Shown: one piece after another, positions 43,877 to 52,240 of the stretch
Layout of the letters: the number at the start of each line of letters is the position of its first letter
Numbering within the stretch: the first letter of the stretch is position 1
NCBI GenBank assembly: GCA_026388155.1
Contig: JAPLKI010000020.1
Location: forward strand, 34,862 to 98,861
DNA length: 64,000 bases
From: Elusimicrobiota bacterium
GTDB lineage: Bacteria > Elusimicrobiota > Elusimicrobia > Elusimicrobiales > UBA9959
Direction of reading: 5' to 3'
The notes under the pieces: model-generated
The model's database searches: none
What the model saw: only the letters and a program-made list of their open reading frames with translations
What the model was told of the DNA's origin: nothing
Made by a program: the position numbers and the translations under genes

Positions 43877-44227
43877 TCACTCCACGCCGAGAAGCTCCAC
43901 CTCAAAATGCAGTTCCGCGTCAGGTGGAATTACGCTGCCCGCGCCCCTTTTCCCGTAACCGAGCGCCGAAGGGATAAAAAGCCTGCGTTTGCCGCCTATA
44001 CGCATGCCGGAAACCCCCTCGTCCCAGCCCTTTATAACGCGGCCCTCTCCCAGCTTGAAGGTAAAAGGTTTACCGCGGTCCAGGGAACTGTCGAATTTTT
44101 TGCCGTCAGGGAACGTGCCGGTATAATGAACAGTAACATCTTTGCCGCTGACGGCCACGGCTCCATCCCCCACTTCCAGGTCCACATATTTCAGCCCTGA
44201 CTTTAAAACCACTTCATTGTCCGCCAT
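43877..44227 (-). CDS. FKBP-type peptidyl-prolyl isomerase
   Basis: 116 residues from the ATG at 44227 (GGGGAGGA 7 bases upstream). A single FKBP domain: [49 protein letters not shown] and [14 protein letters not shown] carry the conserved binding-pocket residues. There is no signal peptide, so it is a cytoplasmic folding helper. TAGAAT at 44279-44274 is its likely -10. Confidence 0.93.
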   Translation of the reverse strand: MADNEVVLKSGLKYVDLEVGDGAVAVSGKDVTVHYTGTFPDGKKFDSSLDRGKPFTFKLGEGRVIKGWDEGVSGMRIGGKRRLFIPSALGYGKRGAGSVIPPDAELHFEVELLGVE

Positions 44228-44273
44228 ATGAAATCCTCCCCTGTAAATCCGCGTCAAAGTCTTACCGCACTTT

Positions 44274-44279
44274 ATTCTA
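44274..44279 (-). promoter_or_regulatory. -10 box (TAGAAT) of the FKBP gene
   Basis: On the minus strand GGTAGAATAA lies 47 bases upstream of the FKBP ATG. The same TGGTAGAATA string precedes blc, the AlaX-like gene, the 60337 gene and the 52241 gene, suggesting the genome's preferred -10. Confidence 0.6.
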
Positions 44280-44288
44280 CCAAAACAA

Positions 44289-44312
44289 AACCGCCGTATC
44301 TCCCCGGCGGTT
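44289..44312. terminator. Terminator of the EF-Tu domain II-like gene
   Basis: AACCGCCG and CGGCGGTT form the stem. On the minus strand it is followed by TTGTTTTGG. It ends the transcript of the gene at 44351-44683 and abuts the FKBP promoter. Confidence 0.75.
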
Positions 44313-44350
44313 CAGAACCTCACTTTTTAGTTAGCATTATGTCCCCAATT

Positions 44351-44683
44351 TTATAGCGGACTGCCGGAGATCAGCATTCCTGCCGCCACCTCGTCCTCTT
44401 TCACTCCGTGCAGCAGCAAGGCTATACAAGTACCGACCGAGGCTTTGACCCCCGCCGTGGTTTTTGCCCCCTCAATCAGCACTTCCGCACTGCAGGATTT
44501 CTTTTTCCCGGCTGTGGAAATAAAAAAAACCTTGTCCCCGGTAGTTACCGTGCCTGTCTCGATCATACCGGAAATAATAGTGCCGCGCCCTGAATCCTTA
44601 AAGATGTCCTCGCCAACCCGCATACTGAAGGCCGCCGCTTCAGCGCTTTTGTCCCCACAAAACAAATTTCCGAAAATACCCAT
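44351..44683 (-). CDS. Stand-alone EF-Tu domain II-like beta-barrel protein
   Basis: 110 residues. GRGTIISGMIETGTVTTGDKVFF (residues about 33-55) and LLLHGVKEDEVAAGMLI near the C-terminus match the second domain (oligonucleotide-binding barrel) of EF-Tu-type translation GTPases. The GTPase domain and domain III are absent, and a cryptic start with a clean ribosome site (GGGGAGGGGCT) shows that it is not a broken tuf. It could bind RNA or a translation factor. The authentic tuf is at the end of the window. Confidence 0.78.
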   Translation of the reverse strand: MGIFGNLFCGDKSAEAAAFSMRVGEDIFKDSGRGTIISGMIETGTVTTGDKVFFISTAGKKKSCSAEVLIEGAKTTAGVKASVGTCIALLLHGVKEDEVAAGMLISGSPL

Positions 44684-44715
44684 AGCCCCTCCCCCGCCCG
44701 ATCACTCCCGGCTAC

Positions 44716-44737
44716 AAGGCGGCAGTTGCCGCCTTTT
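44716..44737. repeat. Palindrome AAGGCGGCAGTTGCCGCCTT
   Basis: Perfect 9-base arms; resembles family 2. It is located between the EF-Tu domain II-like gene and the CpaB-like gene. Confidence 0.6.
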
Positions 44738-44755
44738 CCACTGGCACCCTCTCCC

Positions 44756-45268
44756 CTACTTGCTGCCGGCGAGTATCTGGTTTATGCGTTTCAGGCCCGC
44801 TTCGGCGTCGGCATTGGACGGATCGAGCTTTTTGGCGATGGTCAATTCCTCGCGCGCCTTTTTATAATCGGCATTCTGTAGATATTTCAGGCCTTCGAGG
44901 TAATGCTGCTGCGCGGGCGGGACTTTTACGCCCGTCCCCGCCTTCGGGCTCAGGCTGACCAGACACGACCGTGTGATCTGGTTGCCTTTGGGTATCCTTA
45001 CGGCTGAAACGAGGCCGGTCACCAGATTTATATCCGTCATACTCCTTACCTCGTAGGCATCCTGCTGCATGTACACTCTCGGTATCGCCATCACTTCCAC
45101 CAAGTCTTCTTTCAGGACGGTATCGGCCGGCAGGTCAGATCCGGCCACCAGCACATGTGTCTTTTCCTGCGATCGCGCGAGAGCGCGTTCCTTGGAAATA
45201 ACCGCCCACCAACAGATGGCCGCGAGCAGTATTAAAATAACCGGAATTACCACGCCTTTTTTTCCCAT
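44756..45268 (-). CDS. CpaB-like SAF-domain membrane protein with TPR tail
   Basis: 170 residues from the ATG at 45268 (AGGGGAGG 8 bases upstream). One membrane helix (residues about 6-23) is followed by a SAF domain: VLVAGSDLPADTVLKEDLVEV and LVTGLVSAVRIPKGNQIT, as in CpaB/RcpC of Tad pilus systems and FlgA. The last ~50 residues (QQHYLEGLKYLQNADYKKAREELTIAKKLDP) are a TPR. No Tad genes are nearby, so it is a solitary relative. Confidence 0.8.
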   Translation of the reverse strand: MGKKGVVIPVILILLAAICWWAVISKERALARSQEKTHVLVAGSDLPADTVLKEDLVEVMAIPRVYMQQDAYEVRSMTDINLVTGLVSAVRIPKGNQITRSCLVSLSPKAGTGVKVPPAQQHYLEGLKYLQNADYKKAREELTIAKKLDPSNADAEAGLKRINQILAGSK

Positions 45269-45379
45269 AAATGACCTCCCCTTAAACTTTGACAAAAAAA
45301 ACGACCAACGCCCCCCGGCCCTTAACAATACTGAATTTTAAAAACTATCCCCTTTTTTGACCCGGTACCGCCTTTTTCG

Positions 45380-45964
45380 TTACGGCAGTCCGTGCAGTTT
45401 GGAAAGCAGCCAGGCCATATTCTCGCCCAGCACCTTCATGGTCGTCATACCTTCCTTGTCGTTCTCCACTTCGCCGATGGCCCGCCCCACTCCCACGTTC
45501 CAGTAATTGGAACCGGGGATTATCATCTGGGCTATGGTAAAGAAATGGTTTATGGTGTCGAAAGCGTGCATGGCCCCGCCGCGCCTGACCGCCACCACCG
45601 CGGCGCCCGCTTTGCGCCTGAACAGCCCGCCGTTGGCCATGCTGACATAACCCGCCCGCTCAATAAGCGCCTTGGTATCGCTGCTCACATCCGCAAAATA
45701 GGTAGGAGAACCTATAAGGATGCCGGCTGAGGCGCACATCTTCTCCACATAACCGTTCAGTCCGTCGTCAGGCAGAACGCATTTTTTATCCTTGGTCTTA
45801 AAACATTCCATGCAGGCGTTGCAGCCGCGCAGCGGTTTGCCGGACAGTTGGATTAGTTCCGTTTCAAAACCCCGTACTTTCAGTTCCGCCAAAGCCGTAT
45901 TCAGAAGTATGGCTGTATTCCCGTCCTTGCGCGCGCTCCCGTTAAAAGCCGTTATTTTTAGCAT
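45380..45964 (-). CDS. NADPH-dependent FMN reductase / iron-sulfur flavoprotein-like
   Basis: 194 residues, flavodoxin-like fold. ITAFNGSARKDGNTA binds the FMN phosphate, SPTYFADVSS the ring. A CNACMECFKTKDKKC segment near residues 48-62 is the Cys cluster of Isf-type flavoproteins. It is a cytoplasmic quinone, metal or iron-sulfur redox enzyme; the substrate is unknown. GGAG lies 7 bases before the ATG. Confidence 0.9.
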   Translation of the reverse strand: MLKITAFNGSARKDGNTAILLNTALAELKVRGFETELIQLSGKPLRGCNACMECFKTKDKKCVLPDDGLNGYVEKMCASAGILIGSPTYFADVSSDTKALIERAGYVSMANGGLFRRKAGAAVVAVRRGGAMHAFDTINHFFTIAQMIIPGSNYWNVGVGRAIGEVENDKEGMTTMKVLGENMAWLLSKLHGLP

Positions 45965-46025
45965 ATTTTTCTCCTGTCAAAAAAACTTTCAAAAAAGCCT
46001 CCGCCATTAATGCCCGCACACACGC

Positions 46026-46403
46026 TCAGTTCATTTTGCGGATTTGGGAGCAGGCTATGGCGGCAAATACAGCGGGGACCAGCAGGTCGAGGAAATGCCA
46101 AACTCCCATGGACAACGTTACCAATTGGTTCGTTACCGCGATTCCGGCGTATAAGTAAACCGACCAGCGCCGCATTTTCCACAGGCCGATAACACTTACC
46201 ATAGACGCAATGACGGAACAAGCCGTATACGGCGCATACCAGGCCCCTATCGCACGGGCTACATCTGAAAACATAATCGGCACGCTCAGTACCGCCCCGA
46301 CAACCCCTATAACGCAAGCAACCGTAATTACAGTTGGCCGCGCCGTGTCCTCACCGGCGCCCCCATCCATACTTTGCCTAAAAGAAGGACTTTCTTCATT
46401 CAT
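46026..46403 (-). CDS. Small four-helix membrane protein
   Basis: 125 residues with four hydrophobic segments (about 25-43, 52-70, 82-95 and 102-117). No motif is recognised. GGGAGAGG about 8 bases upstream supports the start. It stands alone between a flavoprotein gene and a family-6 repeat. Confidence 0.7.
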   Translation of the reverse strand: MNEESPSFRQSMDGGAGEDTARPTVITVACVIGVVGAVLSVPIMFSDVARAIGAWYAPYTACSVIASMVSVIGLWKMRRWSVYLYAGIAVTNQLVTLSMGVWHFLDLLVPAVFAAIACSQIRKMN

Positions 46404-46448
46404 ATAGCCGCCTCTCCCGCAACCCCGCTAAATTGCTGAACTATGCCC

Positions 46449-46487
46449 GCCCCGTACTTTTTCCTAAAAAGGTCCAAAGTGCGGGGC
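46449..46487. repeat. Family-6 palindrome
   Basis: GCCCCGTACTTTTTCC (46449-46464) pairs with GGTCCAAAGTGCGGGGC (46471-46487). It is the inverse of the copy at 11424-11460. Confidence 0.8.
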
Positions 46488-46581
46488 CCGTGCCTCGACA
46501 AGAATTGTTATTATATCGATAGTGGAATTATTTTACTACTTTCAGGCGAAGGAAGGACGGCGTTTCTCAGCAAAAAAACAC

Positions 46582-47400
46582 ATGGGTAAATACAACGATC
46601 CCGATTTCAATCCCAGGCTGGCCTGCCCCTGGCCCCGCCGGCTGCAGCTGTCTCATGTGCGCATGATCGCGCCGGACGAACTCAAAAACTGGGTGATCCA
46701 TGACTCGGAGCATGTTATAGTCATCAACAAACCAGGGGACGTCGTATGCCACCCGTCCAAGGCGGGCCCGCGGTCCAGCCTCGTGGGCGCGGTGCGCGAG
46801 CACTCGGGCCTTGCCATGGCGCATCTGGCCTTCCGCCTGGACCGCGAGACGAGCGGCGTGGTGGTGTTCGCGAAAACTTCCGCTATGGCCGCACGCCTGC
46901 AAAAGGCAATGCGGCTGCGCCGGGTGGGCAAGGCTTACCTCGCCATCATGACAGGCGAGTTTTCGGAGCCGGTGACGGTCGATCAGCCTCTTGGCGACGA
47001 CGAGAAGAGCCGGGTCCTTGCGAAATCAGCCGTACGCTCCGACGGCAAGGCCGCCGTCACGCACTTCACTCCGCTTTCCCATGGCGGCGGCTTCACGCTG
47101 GTCCGCGTGGTTACCGGGACCGGCCGCAAGCACCAGATAAGGGCCCACGCTCAATGGCTCGGGAAATGCATTGTCGGGGACAAGATCTACGGACCCGACG
47201 AGCGCTGCTTTCTGGATTTCCTGGACGACGGCTGGACCCCGGCACTCGCCGAGAAACTCCTTCTGCCCCGCCAGGCCCTGCATTGCTCCGAAATAGATAT
47301 GAGAAAGGCGGGAATCGATCGCGTGTTCTCCGCCCCCATGCCTGCCGACATGCGCGCCTTCTGCGGGGCCCGCGGCATCGTCATCCCCGGGGGAATATAA
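46582..47400 (+). CDS. RluA-family pseudouridine synthase
   Basis: 272 residues from the ATG at 46582 (a GTG at 46522 adds 20 unlikely residues). HVIVINKPGDVVCHP, AHLAFRLDRETSGVVVFAK (catalytic Asp near residue 86) and TGTGRKHQIRAHAQWLG are the RluA-type motifs. No S4 domain is seen. It isomerises uridine in rRNA or tRNA; the target cannot be told. No clear Shine-Dalgarno sequence is present. Confidence 0.9.
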   Translation: MGKYNDPDFNPRLACPWPRRLQLSHVRMIAPDELKNWVIHDSEHVIVINKPGDVVCHPSKAGPRSSLVGAVREHSGLAMAHLAFRLDRETSGVVVFAKTSAMAARLQKAMRLRRVGKAYLAIMTGEFSEPVTVDQPLGDDEKSRVLAKSAVRSDGKAAVTHFTPLSHGGGFTLVRVVTGTGRKHQIRAHAQWLGKCIVGDKIYGPDERCFLDFLDDGWTPALAEKLLLPRQALHCSEIDMRKAGIDRVFSAPMPADMRAFCGARGIVIPGGI

Positions 47401-47425
47401 CCTCAGGCTCCTGCCGCCTTTTCCC
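47401..47425. repeat. Family-2 repeat between convergent genes
   Basis: CAGGCTCCTGCCGCCTTTTC, then CCC. It starts right after the pseudouridine synthase stop and lies 18 bases from the proC stop. Confidence 0.7.
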
Positions 47426-47442
47426 CTGTCTGCCGCCGAAAC

Positions 47443-48282
47443 TCACTTATCGTCTTTGAACAGCCTCGCGGCTCTTTCGTTCGAAGTCACTATTCCCGTT
47501 ATCATGGCCGAGCTGAAACCGTGATGTTCCATTTCATTGAGGCCTTCTATGGTGCAGCCGCGCGGGGTGGTAACCTTGTCTATCTCGCTCTCCGGGTGGC
47601 CCTGCCGGTCCAGCAGCAGCGACGCCGCGCCCCTGGCGGTCTGGGCGGCCATAAAGAGAGCCTCTTCCGAGTGAAAACCTATCTGGGTGCCTCCCTGGGA
47701 GGCGGCGCGTATGGCGCGCAGGAAAAAAGCTATGCCGCAGCCCGTCAGCGCGGTGGCGGAAAGCATAAGGTCCTCGTTTATGACCAGCGTTTTCCCGAGC
47801 GCGTCAAAAATAGACTTTGCCCGGTCAAGCGCGGCCCGGCTCTCCGGAGCGGCGCAGAGGCAGGTCATGGCCTCGCGTATCGCTATGGCGGTATTGGTCA
47901 TGGCCCTGACCAGGCTGACCTTTTTTTTCATCCAGCCCGCTATCTGCGCCGTGCTCACCCCGGAAACTATTGTGATCACTATGTGCCGCCGTCCGTTCAG
48001 CGCGGGGCTGATATCCTTTACCAGCGCTTCGGCCTGCTGGGGACCGACGGCCAGTATTATTATCTCCGCGCTTTTCACGGCGCCGCGGTTATCCGAACTG
48101 ACGCTGAATTTCTCTCCGCGCAGACCCTCCAGAAGTTCGACGCGGCGGCGGGTAAGGATTATATCCTCCGGCCGAAAGCGCCCGGAAGCGGCCAGCCCCC
48201 TGGCAATGGCCGAGCCGATATTGCCGGCTCCGAGTATCGCTATTTTCCCGGCGCCGTTTTTAATTGTTTTATTTTGTTTCAT
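47443..48282 (-). CDS. proC: Pyrroline-5-carboxylate reductase
   Basis: 279 residues. KIAILGAGNIGSAIARGL binds NADPH. RAMTNTAIAIREAMTCLC and the signature TTPRGCTIEGLNEMEHHGFSS match proC, with R for the usual G in TPGGT. It makes proline from pyrroline-5-carboxylate in the cytoplasm. GGAG lies 4 bases before the ATG. Confidence 0.93.
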   Translation of the reverse strand: MKQNKTIKNGAGKIAILGAGNIGSAIARGLAASGRFRPEDIILTRRRVELLEGLRGEKFSVSSDNRGAVKSAEIIILAVGPQQAEALVKDISPALNGRRHIVITIVSGVSTAQIAGWMKKKVSLVRAMTNTAIAIREAMTCLCAAPESRAALDRAKSIFDALGKTLVINEDLMLSATALTGCGIAFFLRAIRAASQGGTQIGFHSEEALFMAAQTARGAASLLLDRQGHPESEIDKVTTPRGCTIEGLNEMEHHGFSSAMITGIVTSNERAARLFKDDK

Positions 48283-48318
48283 ATTTCTCCAGTTTGCGGC
48301 CTGTCAGGGCGAACCACG

Positions 48319-48342
48319 AAAGGCTCCTGCTGCCTTTTCCCC
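48319..48342. repeat. Family-2 repeat
   Basis: AAGGCTCCTGCTGCCTTTTC, then CCC, located 39 bases downstream of the blc stop on the minus strand. Confidence 0.8.
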
Positions 48343-48380
48343 ATCCTTTTTCCTTCCGGGAGAATAGGGGACACTGAGGA

Positions 48381-48890
48381 TCATTTAAGAAAAATCAGCT
48401 TGTCCGTATCAAAACCCAATCCCCCGGCTTTTGAAACCAGCGTTTTAATTGTGGTGGAAGGCAGTTCCGGACTGCGCGCCAATATCCACAGGTAGGACCT
48501 GCTTGGGCCGGCAACAAGCGCGTACTGGTAGCCTTCCTTATCAAGCGCGATTATATGATAGCCGCCATAGAAAGGCCGGAAAAAGCTGACTTTAAGGCTG
48601 CCGGTAGTTTTGTTCCCGATGAAATAAGCCCTTCCTTCGGCCTCTTTCCATTTGTTTTTTCGCGGGTCGAAGCCTTTATTAAGGACCTTAACACCGCCGT
48701 CATCGCGCATAGAATATTCGGCGGTTACCTTAACAAGCCCGCGCTCGAAAGAATGGTCGAGCCTGGCTATCTCATGCCATGTGCCGAGATAGCGGCCCAG
48801 GTCAAAACCGCCCACCGGCTCGAGCCCCTTAGGCGCCGGCGCGCACGCCGGCAGGAGCGCCGCACATACCGCCAATAAATATTCCTTCAT
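48381..48890 (-). CDS. blc: Outer-membrane lipoprotein lipocalin
   Basis: 169 residues. A lipobox (LLPAC) is followed by GRYLGTWHEIARLDHSFERG, the lipocalin GxW signature, and later YHIIALDKEGYQYALVAGPSRSYLWILARSP, both typical of Blc. It binds lysophospholipids or fatty acids at the outer membrane. There is no Shine-Dalgarno sequence; the -10 box is six bases before the ATG. Confidence 0.93.
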   Translation of the reverse strand: MKEYLLAVCAALLPACAPAPKGLEPVGGFDLGRYLGTWHEIARLDHSFERGLVKVTAEYSMRDDGGVKVLNKGFDPRKNKWKEAEGRAYFIGNKTTGSLKVSFFRPFYGGYHIIALDKEGYQYALVAGPSRSYLWILARSPELPSTTIKTLVSKAGGLGFDTDKLIFLK

Positions 48891-48896
48891 GCAGAT

Positions 48897-48902
48897 ATTC
48901 TA
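48897..48902 (-). promoter_or_regulatory. -10 box (TAGAAT) of blc, leaderless spacing
   Basis: On the minus strand TGGTAGAAT ends six bases before the ATG at 48890. A leaderless transcript is likely. Confidence 0.6.
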
Positions 48903-49125
48903 CCACACCCCGGCCCAAAACAAAAATACCGGCCTCCCTGTCGGCTTAAAACAGGTGTCTGCCCCCGATTATGCGATTATTCCCCTTCGCCATCCGGTAT
49001 GAATACGACAAAAAAACAGCTTTTCTTCCGCTGCCGACCTTCCCCCGTCCGTAATAGGTTAGGCCGATTATTTATATAATATCCATAGAGCTGTACGTTA
49101 CATTTATGATACCGAGGTGACAACT

Positions 49126-49677
49126 ATGGGTACGGCCAAGAAGTGTTATAACTGCTTGATGGAAGTGGACGGGGACGCGAAAGTCTGTCCCAGGTGCAAC
49201 GCGCAGCTTGGCGCCAAGACGGCATCTTCTATCGCCGGGAAACCGGGCGCGCCTCTGCTGAAAAAACTATTTCTGGTCATTTTGATCGTCATACTCGTTA
49301 ATATCGTCCATTCGTACTACTATAATTCAACTGAACCTTTGGTCACGGTCAGTACAGGCATAGGTAATGTTAAAGGCAATATTAAGGACAATGTTAAGGA
49401 CGGGGTGACACAAAGGCTAAAGGACGGGGCGATACAAAGGATCAAAGAAAAAGGGGCGGGGACACTCAGCACTGTCGGGGTGGCCGATATCGGCTATCAG
49501 GATGATACCTTTTGCGTTTACGTGGACCAGCGGTTTAACAACCTCTCCCAGTCACAGCAGGCACAGCTGCTTGACATAGTGTCCGCCGAGTGGAAAAAAG
49601 CCATCGGAAAAGATTACACCGCGGTAAAAATTCTGGAATACGGCACGGCAAAAACGCTGGCCGAGCTGGTAGTTTAG
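49126..49677 (+). CDS. Zinc-ribbon membrane protein
   Basis: 183 residues from the ATG at 49126 (GAGG 8 bases upstream). The N-terminus is a zinc ribbon (CYNC...CPRC, residues about 6-25), followed by one membrane helix (LFLVILIVILVNIVHSYYY) and a ~110-residue extracytoplasmic part with the short repeats GNIKDNVKDG and RLKDGAIQRIK. Function unknown. Confidence 0.8.
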   Translation: MGTAKKCYNCLMEVDGDAKVCPRCNAQLGAKTASSIAGKPGAPLLKKLFLVILIVILVNIVHSYYYNSTEPLVTVSTGIGNVKGNIKDNVKDGVTQRLKDGAIQRIKEKGAGTLSTVGVADIGYQDDTFCVYVDQRFNNLSQSQQAQLLDIVSAEWKKAIGKDYTAVKILEYGTAKTLAELVV

Positions 49678-49685
49678 CAAGCCCC

Positions 49686-49706
49686 AAAAAGCTCCTGCTG
49701 TCTTAT
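49686..49706. repeat. Family-2 repeat (diverged)
   Basis: AAAAAGCTCCTGCTGTCTTA, nine bases after the zinc-ribbon gene's stop codon. Confidence 0.55.
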
Positions 49707-49791
49707 AGCCGGAGTTCGCTATCCTGACCTTACCCCGCTATTCAGACCGGCCTATTCTACGCCTTTAACCCCGCTGACACTCAGAACCGGG

Positions 49792-50502
49792 CTATCCCCC
49801 TATAAATAGGCGCCCCTGTATGTTATACAGCTCGGAACCGTCTTTTTCGCGCCAAATTTCGGAATAGTCGAAATGCAGCCCGTTGACCTTGATGGTAGTA
49901 GTTATGTCGACCTTTTCATTGTAAGCCTCGTTAAGCGTGATCACGTTATTCTCATAGGAGCCGGACACCAGCCCGTCCTGGTCCAGCAGCTGCGTCCCCT
50001 TTTTAACGAACCGCGCCGGTTCCACATCAAGGGCCACCGCAGAACAGTCAAAATACCCGCCCTTGCGGAAAAGATAATCAGCCCCTTCCTCGAACTCCAT
50101 ACTCATGTCGCAGTGAGCTCCCGTGCTCGAGCCATGGTAAGTCCATTCGCCCCAGCCCAGCCATTTCCCGGCAAGACCCGCGTTGAATCGCTCTTGGCGG
50201 CTGCCGCCCACTATCGGCAGGTACTGCCCGGAGGGCAGTATATAGCCGGAACCGTTGTAAACCGCCGAAACGAACTGCCCGTTGGAGGCGTAGATGAACC
50301 CGCCGCCGGTAGGGATCACTACATACAACTTCCCGGTGCGCGGGTCCAGCAGCGTAACCGTGTTCCTGACCGGGGACGCCGCCGGAACCACGGGAACAGC
50401 GACCTGAGCGATATCGCCGCCCAATTGCGAAAGTGCCGGCGCCTGCGCGGACAGCGCGGACGGGAACATCGTGAAAGCGAAAAGAACCATTATCTTTTTC
50501 AT
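49792..50502 (-). CDS. Exported protein of unknown function
   Basis: 236 residues with a signal peptide (MKKIMVLFAFTMFPSALSAQA). The middle is Gly/Tyr-rich (VVIPTGGGFIYASNGQF, GSGYILPSGQYLP). The C-terminal ~120 residues (LAGKWLGWGEWTYHG...DYSEIWREKDG) look like a lipocalin-like or META-like beta-barrel, but this is a weak impression. AAAGGG lies 5 bases before the ATG. Confidence 0.72.
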   Translation of the reverse strand: MKKIMVLFAFTMFPSALSAQAPALSQLGGDIAQVAVPVVPAASPVRNTVTLLDPRTGKLYVVIPTGGGFIYASNGQFVSAVYNGSGYILPSGQYLPIVGGSRQERFNAGLAGKWLGWGEWTYHGSSTGAHCDMSMEFEEGADYLFRKGGYFDCSAVALDVEPARFVKKGTQLLDQDGLVSGSYENNVITLNEAYNEKVDITTTIKVNGLHFDYSEIWREKDGSELYNIQGRLFIGG

Positions 50503-50630
50503 AAAATCCCTTTCTATCTCTGAAATCTGAAATAAAATTTACCAGTTTTCCCTACCATTGTCAATTCAACCGCAAAACAAAACCGCCGGCAATTATCGAG
50601 TTATTGTGCAGCGTCCCCGATACCGATATC

Positions 50631-51401
50631 CTAAGGCCTGACACCTTTGCCTCTGACGTAATTTTCCGCATTGTCCTGCGGGGCGAACCCAAGTGTTTTT
50701 TTTGTTTCAGCAAGGTCGAATACATTATGAGTATTATTGCTTGTAACGAAGGCCGCGAGGAAACCGGCGTCCGCCTGGAGCGCTTTATCGAACGCCTGGA
50801 CCAGGTCCCGCTTACTGCAGAATACGGCCCGCATATAATCGCCGCCGTACAACGCCGGATTATCCTGCGGTACTGTCCAGCCTATTCGCAGCGCGACGAA
50901 CTGTATTCCGAAATACGACATATGTCTGCCCAGCGATTCTCCAAAAACTTTCGATTCCCCATAAAGGCAGATGGGGCTTGGGGGCATGTCCAGGGTTATC
51001 AGCTCTTTTGATGCGCCGTCGAGTATCCGCCCGATAGCCGCTTCATGATAGAAGTTGGAACTCGCATAGACGATTTTTTTTACCCCGGCGCGGCGCGCTT
51101 CCTCGAATACGCAGCTTGTGGCCTCGAAATTGTTGCGGTAGGTAGACTCCCTTGGGGCGTCGGGCCTGGGGTTCCCGGCCAGATGTATGACTGCGTCCAA
51201 CCCGTCGAATGCTCCTTTGAGGCTGTTCTTATCGGCAAAATCGATCTGTGAAAAGGCGGCATCGCAGACAGGGTCGGATCGCCTTATATCGAACAGGCGC
51301 AGCTTATATTTTTCGCACAGCCCTTTTTGCAGTGTGGTCCCGATATTGCCGGCGGCGCCGGTTATTCCGACTTTTTTCACGCTCGTCAAAGGTTTACCCA
51401 T
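50631..51401 (-). CDS. NAD-dependent epimerase/dehydratase, uronate dehydrogenase-like
   Basis: 256 residues from the ATG at 51401 (AAGGA 8 bases upstream); the longer in-frame start lacks support. VGITGAAGNIGTTL is the Rossmann motif. ASSNFYH and YGESKVFGE supply the Ser and YxxxK. The short length and VALRIGWTVP resemble uronate dehydrogenases of the extended-SDR group. It probably oxidises a sugar acid; the substrate is uncertain. Confidence 0.82.
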   Translation of the reverse strand: MGKPLTSVKKVGITGAAGNIGTTLQKGLCEKYKLRLFDIRRSDPVCDAAFSQIDFADKNSLKGAFDGLDAVIHLAGNPRPDAPRESTYRNNFEATSCVFEEARRAGVKKIVYASSNFYHEAAIGRILDGASKELITLDMPPSPICLYGESKVFGESLGRHMSYFGIQFVALRIGWTVPQDNPALYGGDYMRAVFCSKRDLVQAFDKALQADAGFLAAFVTSNNTHNVFDLAETKKTLGFAPQDNAENYVRGKGVRP

Positions 51402-51471
51402 TTTAATTATCCTTTCCGGAACAAGGGCCGGCTTGGCGCCAAAAAGGCGCCTGGCGCCTTTCAAGTTAATG

Positions 51472-51993
51472 TCACCAGTGGTTTTTATGAACCTGTATCG
51501 GGTTGTATTTATCTTTGGCCTGCGGTTTGCCCTCCGGTACGCCGAAAGGAATTAAATTCAGCGGAGTAATATGCTCCGGTATGCCCAGGATCTTTCTAAC
51601 GGCGGCAACGCGCTCCGCCTCCGGGAATACCGCCGTCCAGACAGCGCCCAGCCCCATTGACTCGGCCGCCAGGAGTATATTCTCGGTAGCGGCGCTGCAA
51701 TCCATCAGCCAGTACAAAGAATTCTCCCCGCCGTACTGCCGCCGCATATCGCCGGTGACAACTATTGCCGCGGCGGCCTGCGCCGTCATTTTTGCGTACG
51801 GCAGGTTTTTGGCTAACTGCCTGAGCAGGGTTTTATCGGTGACTATTATAAAATCCCAGGGCCGCGTATCCACGGCGCTTGGCGCGGCCATTCCGGCCTT
51901 TACCAGTTCCGTCAACTGCGTCTCGCTGACCGGAGCGCCCGTAAAAATACGCACGCTCTTACGTATCATTATGTTTTTTAATGCTTCGTTCAT
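51472..51993 (-). CDS. Nitroreductase family flavoprotein
   Basis: 173 residues from the ATG at 51993 (GGAGGTGATGATC directly upstream). IRKSVRIFTGAPV, AGMAAPSAVDTRPWDFIIV and ILLAAESMGLGAVWTAVFP are the FMN-binding segments of the nitroreductase family. It is a cytoplasmic NAD(P)H-dependent reductase of broad substrates. It is 70 bases from the sugar epimerase gene and may be in an operon with it. Confidence 0.92.
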   Translation of the reverse strand: MNEALKNIMIRKSVRIFTGAPVSETQLTELVKAGMAAPSAVDTRPWDFIIVTDKTLLRQLAKNLPYAKMTAQAAAAIVVTGDMRRQYGGENSLYWLMDCSAATENILLAAESMGLGAVWTAVFPEAERVAAVRKILGIPEHITPLNLIPFGVPEGKPQAKDKYNPIQVHKNHW

Positions 51994-52226
51994 GATCATC
52001 ACCTCCAACCGCTCTTGAGACATACGGGACGCCGCTTATTTTCTTACTTATTCTAAAGCAAGCACCTGGCTTAAGTATTTTACCAAATAGACTCTTTTCG
52101 CGGAGGTCCCTTGTTTTTCGGGTTTAAAAGCCGGGAATTTTTTTGAGGCCGGTTAAAAGGCTGCCGCTTTTTTCCCTGTTTTCAAAGTAAATCCACAAAG
52201 CAGCCTGACACCTTTTGTTACTTTGG

Positions 52227-52232
52227 TAGAAT
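52227..52232 (+). promoter_or_regulatory. -10 box (TAGAAT) of the YcbK-like gene
   Basis: TTTGGTAGAATAAT lies 8 bases before the ATG at 52241, leaving at most a leader of a base or two. Confidence 0.5.
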
Positions 52233-52240
52233 AATGTTAC

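Noticed and set aside
44351..44683. Decayed tuf copy
   Set aside because: The frame is clean, has its own ribosome site and terminator, and begins and ends outside the domain II match without tuf-like flanks.
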